A program made the translations under genes and the position numbers. Below, piece after piece: positions 63,000 to 64,000 of a stretch of DNA of 64,000 bases. Origin of the DNA: Haematococcus lacustris (taxonomy: Eukaryota; Chlorophyta; Chlorophyceae; Chlamydomonadales; Haematococcaceae); assembly GCA_030144725.1 (NCBI GenBank), contig JASKMD010000025.1, positions 868,001-932,000 on the forward strand, in the 5' to 3' direction. Each line of letters starts with the position of its first letter. The first letter of the stretch is position 1. The notes below the pieces were generated by a model. It saw only the letters and a program-made list of their open reading frames with translations, searched no databases and was not told where the DNA came from.

Positions 63000-64000
63000 A
63001 GCTATGGCTAGGTTGGGTTCGGTTCTATGTGCTCAACAGTGCCCACCAGCTGCACGACTGCGGCGCATCACTTCCCCGAGCCACCACACACAGGCCCGGG
63101 CGTTCTTGGCCCAAGAGGGTTGGGACGGGCTTGCACGCAGTTTGTACCCAGGGCTGTGAAGTACGTGTCTGAGTAGGTGAGCGAGGGGTACGTGTCTGAG
63201 TAGGTGTGCGGATGGTGTTAACGTCTACCCAGGTGCCTGCAGCCTCCACCTTGGTCAGCTCAAGGTGCAAGAAGCCCTGCGGCCAGCAGCACAGCGGGGT
63301 CAGGGCAGGCGCCACTAGGCAAGGCGCTCGACCTGCATCACCAGCCTGGGTGCCCAGCTCCATGCTTGTGAGATGCTCATGGTGGTTGAGGGGGCCAAGG
63401 GAGCCTGGCTTGGTGGAGCTGGTGCTTGCACACCACACCAGCCTATCCACTCAGCTGATGCATGTCTATCATGCCCAATGCAATTCCTAGGCAACAACAC
63501 AAGGGCCAAGCGCCCATGGTTCCCGCCCCGCCCTGCGCCGCCAATCCCCACCCCGCCCCAGCTGCCCAGCCCACGTTCATCAGCACCACACCAGCCATAT
63601 CAGTTTGGCTGTGCACACGTCCTGTATTTAGGGATTGCTACCAGGCCTGAGCTGCTTGCGAGTATGAGACCAACCACTGACAGCCCAGCATGAGCAGCAG
63701 CTCGTGGACACAAGAGTTATGGCCATGTGAGCGTGAGTGGGTGCATGTCTGTCATGCCCAGCTGGCTAGCAGCACCACAAGGGATCAGGCAGTAGTGCAG
63801 GAGGTAGGCACCCGCAGCCTCAGTGACACTGTTGAGGATGCTGTGTATTGTGAGGTTGGTGATGATGGTGGGTTTGAGACGCACCTTGTACAGGGACTGG
63901 ACATACTTCACGTTGCGCTTCTGAGTCCTGAACAGGTTGTCAAAACCCACGGCATTGCACCTGCACACCAGTGGGCAGGGCACACGGGATGGTGCAAACA
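63000..64000 (-). pseudogene. PhoD-type phosphatase, copy 3 (3' end; runs off the window)
   Basis: The C-terminal exon LHLELTKVEAAGTWVDVNTI (about 63285-63200) and the exon NAVGFDNLFRTQKRNVKYVQ (about 63965-63890) match copies 1 and 2; the sequence between them (63450-63716) differs. The C-terminal exon contains an extra 24-bp-scale duplication (ctactcagacacgtac twice). The rest lies beyond 64000, so integrity cannot be judged. Confidence 0.75.

Overview
This window looks like nuclear DNA from a chlorophyte green alga, probably a chlamydomonadalean with a large, repeat-rich genome. Four observations point there: (i) a giant non-LTR retrotransposon carrying both an APE and a restriction-like endonuclease, the hallmark of the Dualen/RandI clade first described from Chlamydomonas; (ii) small GT-AG introns with TGCAG acceptors in short-exon genes; (iii) long CAG/CTG, Ala/Gln and GGGCT microsatellites; (iv) degenerate CCCTAA-type telomere-like tracts. 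The species cannot be named from this evidence. Almost everything is transposon or segmental duplication, and very little is intact host coding sequence.

Layout. 1-15122, minus strand: two Ty3/gypsy chromoviruses. Element A (1-2922) is a broken pol lacking gag and protease. Element B has a 222-bp LTR, PPT, pol and gag and lies against A. A 5.96-kb unit (part of A's RT, B's 3' LTR, B pol and most of B gag) is tandemly duplicated, so there are two near-identical B pol genes (3278-7231 and 9243-13196) but only one full gag (13209-14861). B gag and pol share a frame and are separated by one UAG. B's 5' LTR is cut at 15122 by the (CTT)n tail of the next element.

15121 to about 29.1 kb, minus strand: a Dualen/RandI-type non-LTR retrotransposon with one giant ORF. 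In order it encodes a repeat-rich N terminus, a canonical 2A ribosome-skipping motif, two tandem Josephin-like cysteine-protease domains, APE endonuclease, RT, PHD finger, RNase H, a CCHC knuckle and RLE. A 500-N gap is flanked by two identical 2671-bp copies of the APE/RT-start region, most simply unmerged contig ends, so the true ORF is probably about 3545 codons rather than 4602.

29.5-35.5 kb: a decayed Ty1/copia 3' end split by a 5.3-kb insert bounded by a 13-bp inverted repeat. The insert is packed with palindromic satellites built on ACAGTACTGT, a 0.5-kb (CCCAG)n array, CTG/C5 repeats, and a 1047-bp TIR element with a 4-bp target duplication.

36-64 kb: a mosaic of segmental duplications. 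A convergent pair (unidentified gene X and a PhoD-type phosphatase) appears three times, with copy 2 inverted. PhoD copies 1 and 2 have each lost different exons, and copy 3 runs off the window. Between the copies lie a small spliced coiled-coil/transmembrane gene (41831-42709), a 711-bp duplicate of its 3' half (51539-52249) and a diverged paralogue (59962-60602); a 1.7-kb TIR element with a short ORF; a decayed hAT-like transposase gene whose intron is almost entirely (GGGCT)n; and an unidentified gene with one in-frame TGA (56797-57915).

The elements do not form a pathway. The retrotransposons carry their own replication proteins, and the PhoD copies, if any were active, would hydrolyse phosphodiesters or phosphomonoesters outside the cell.
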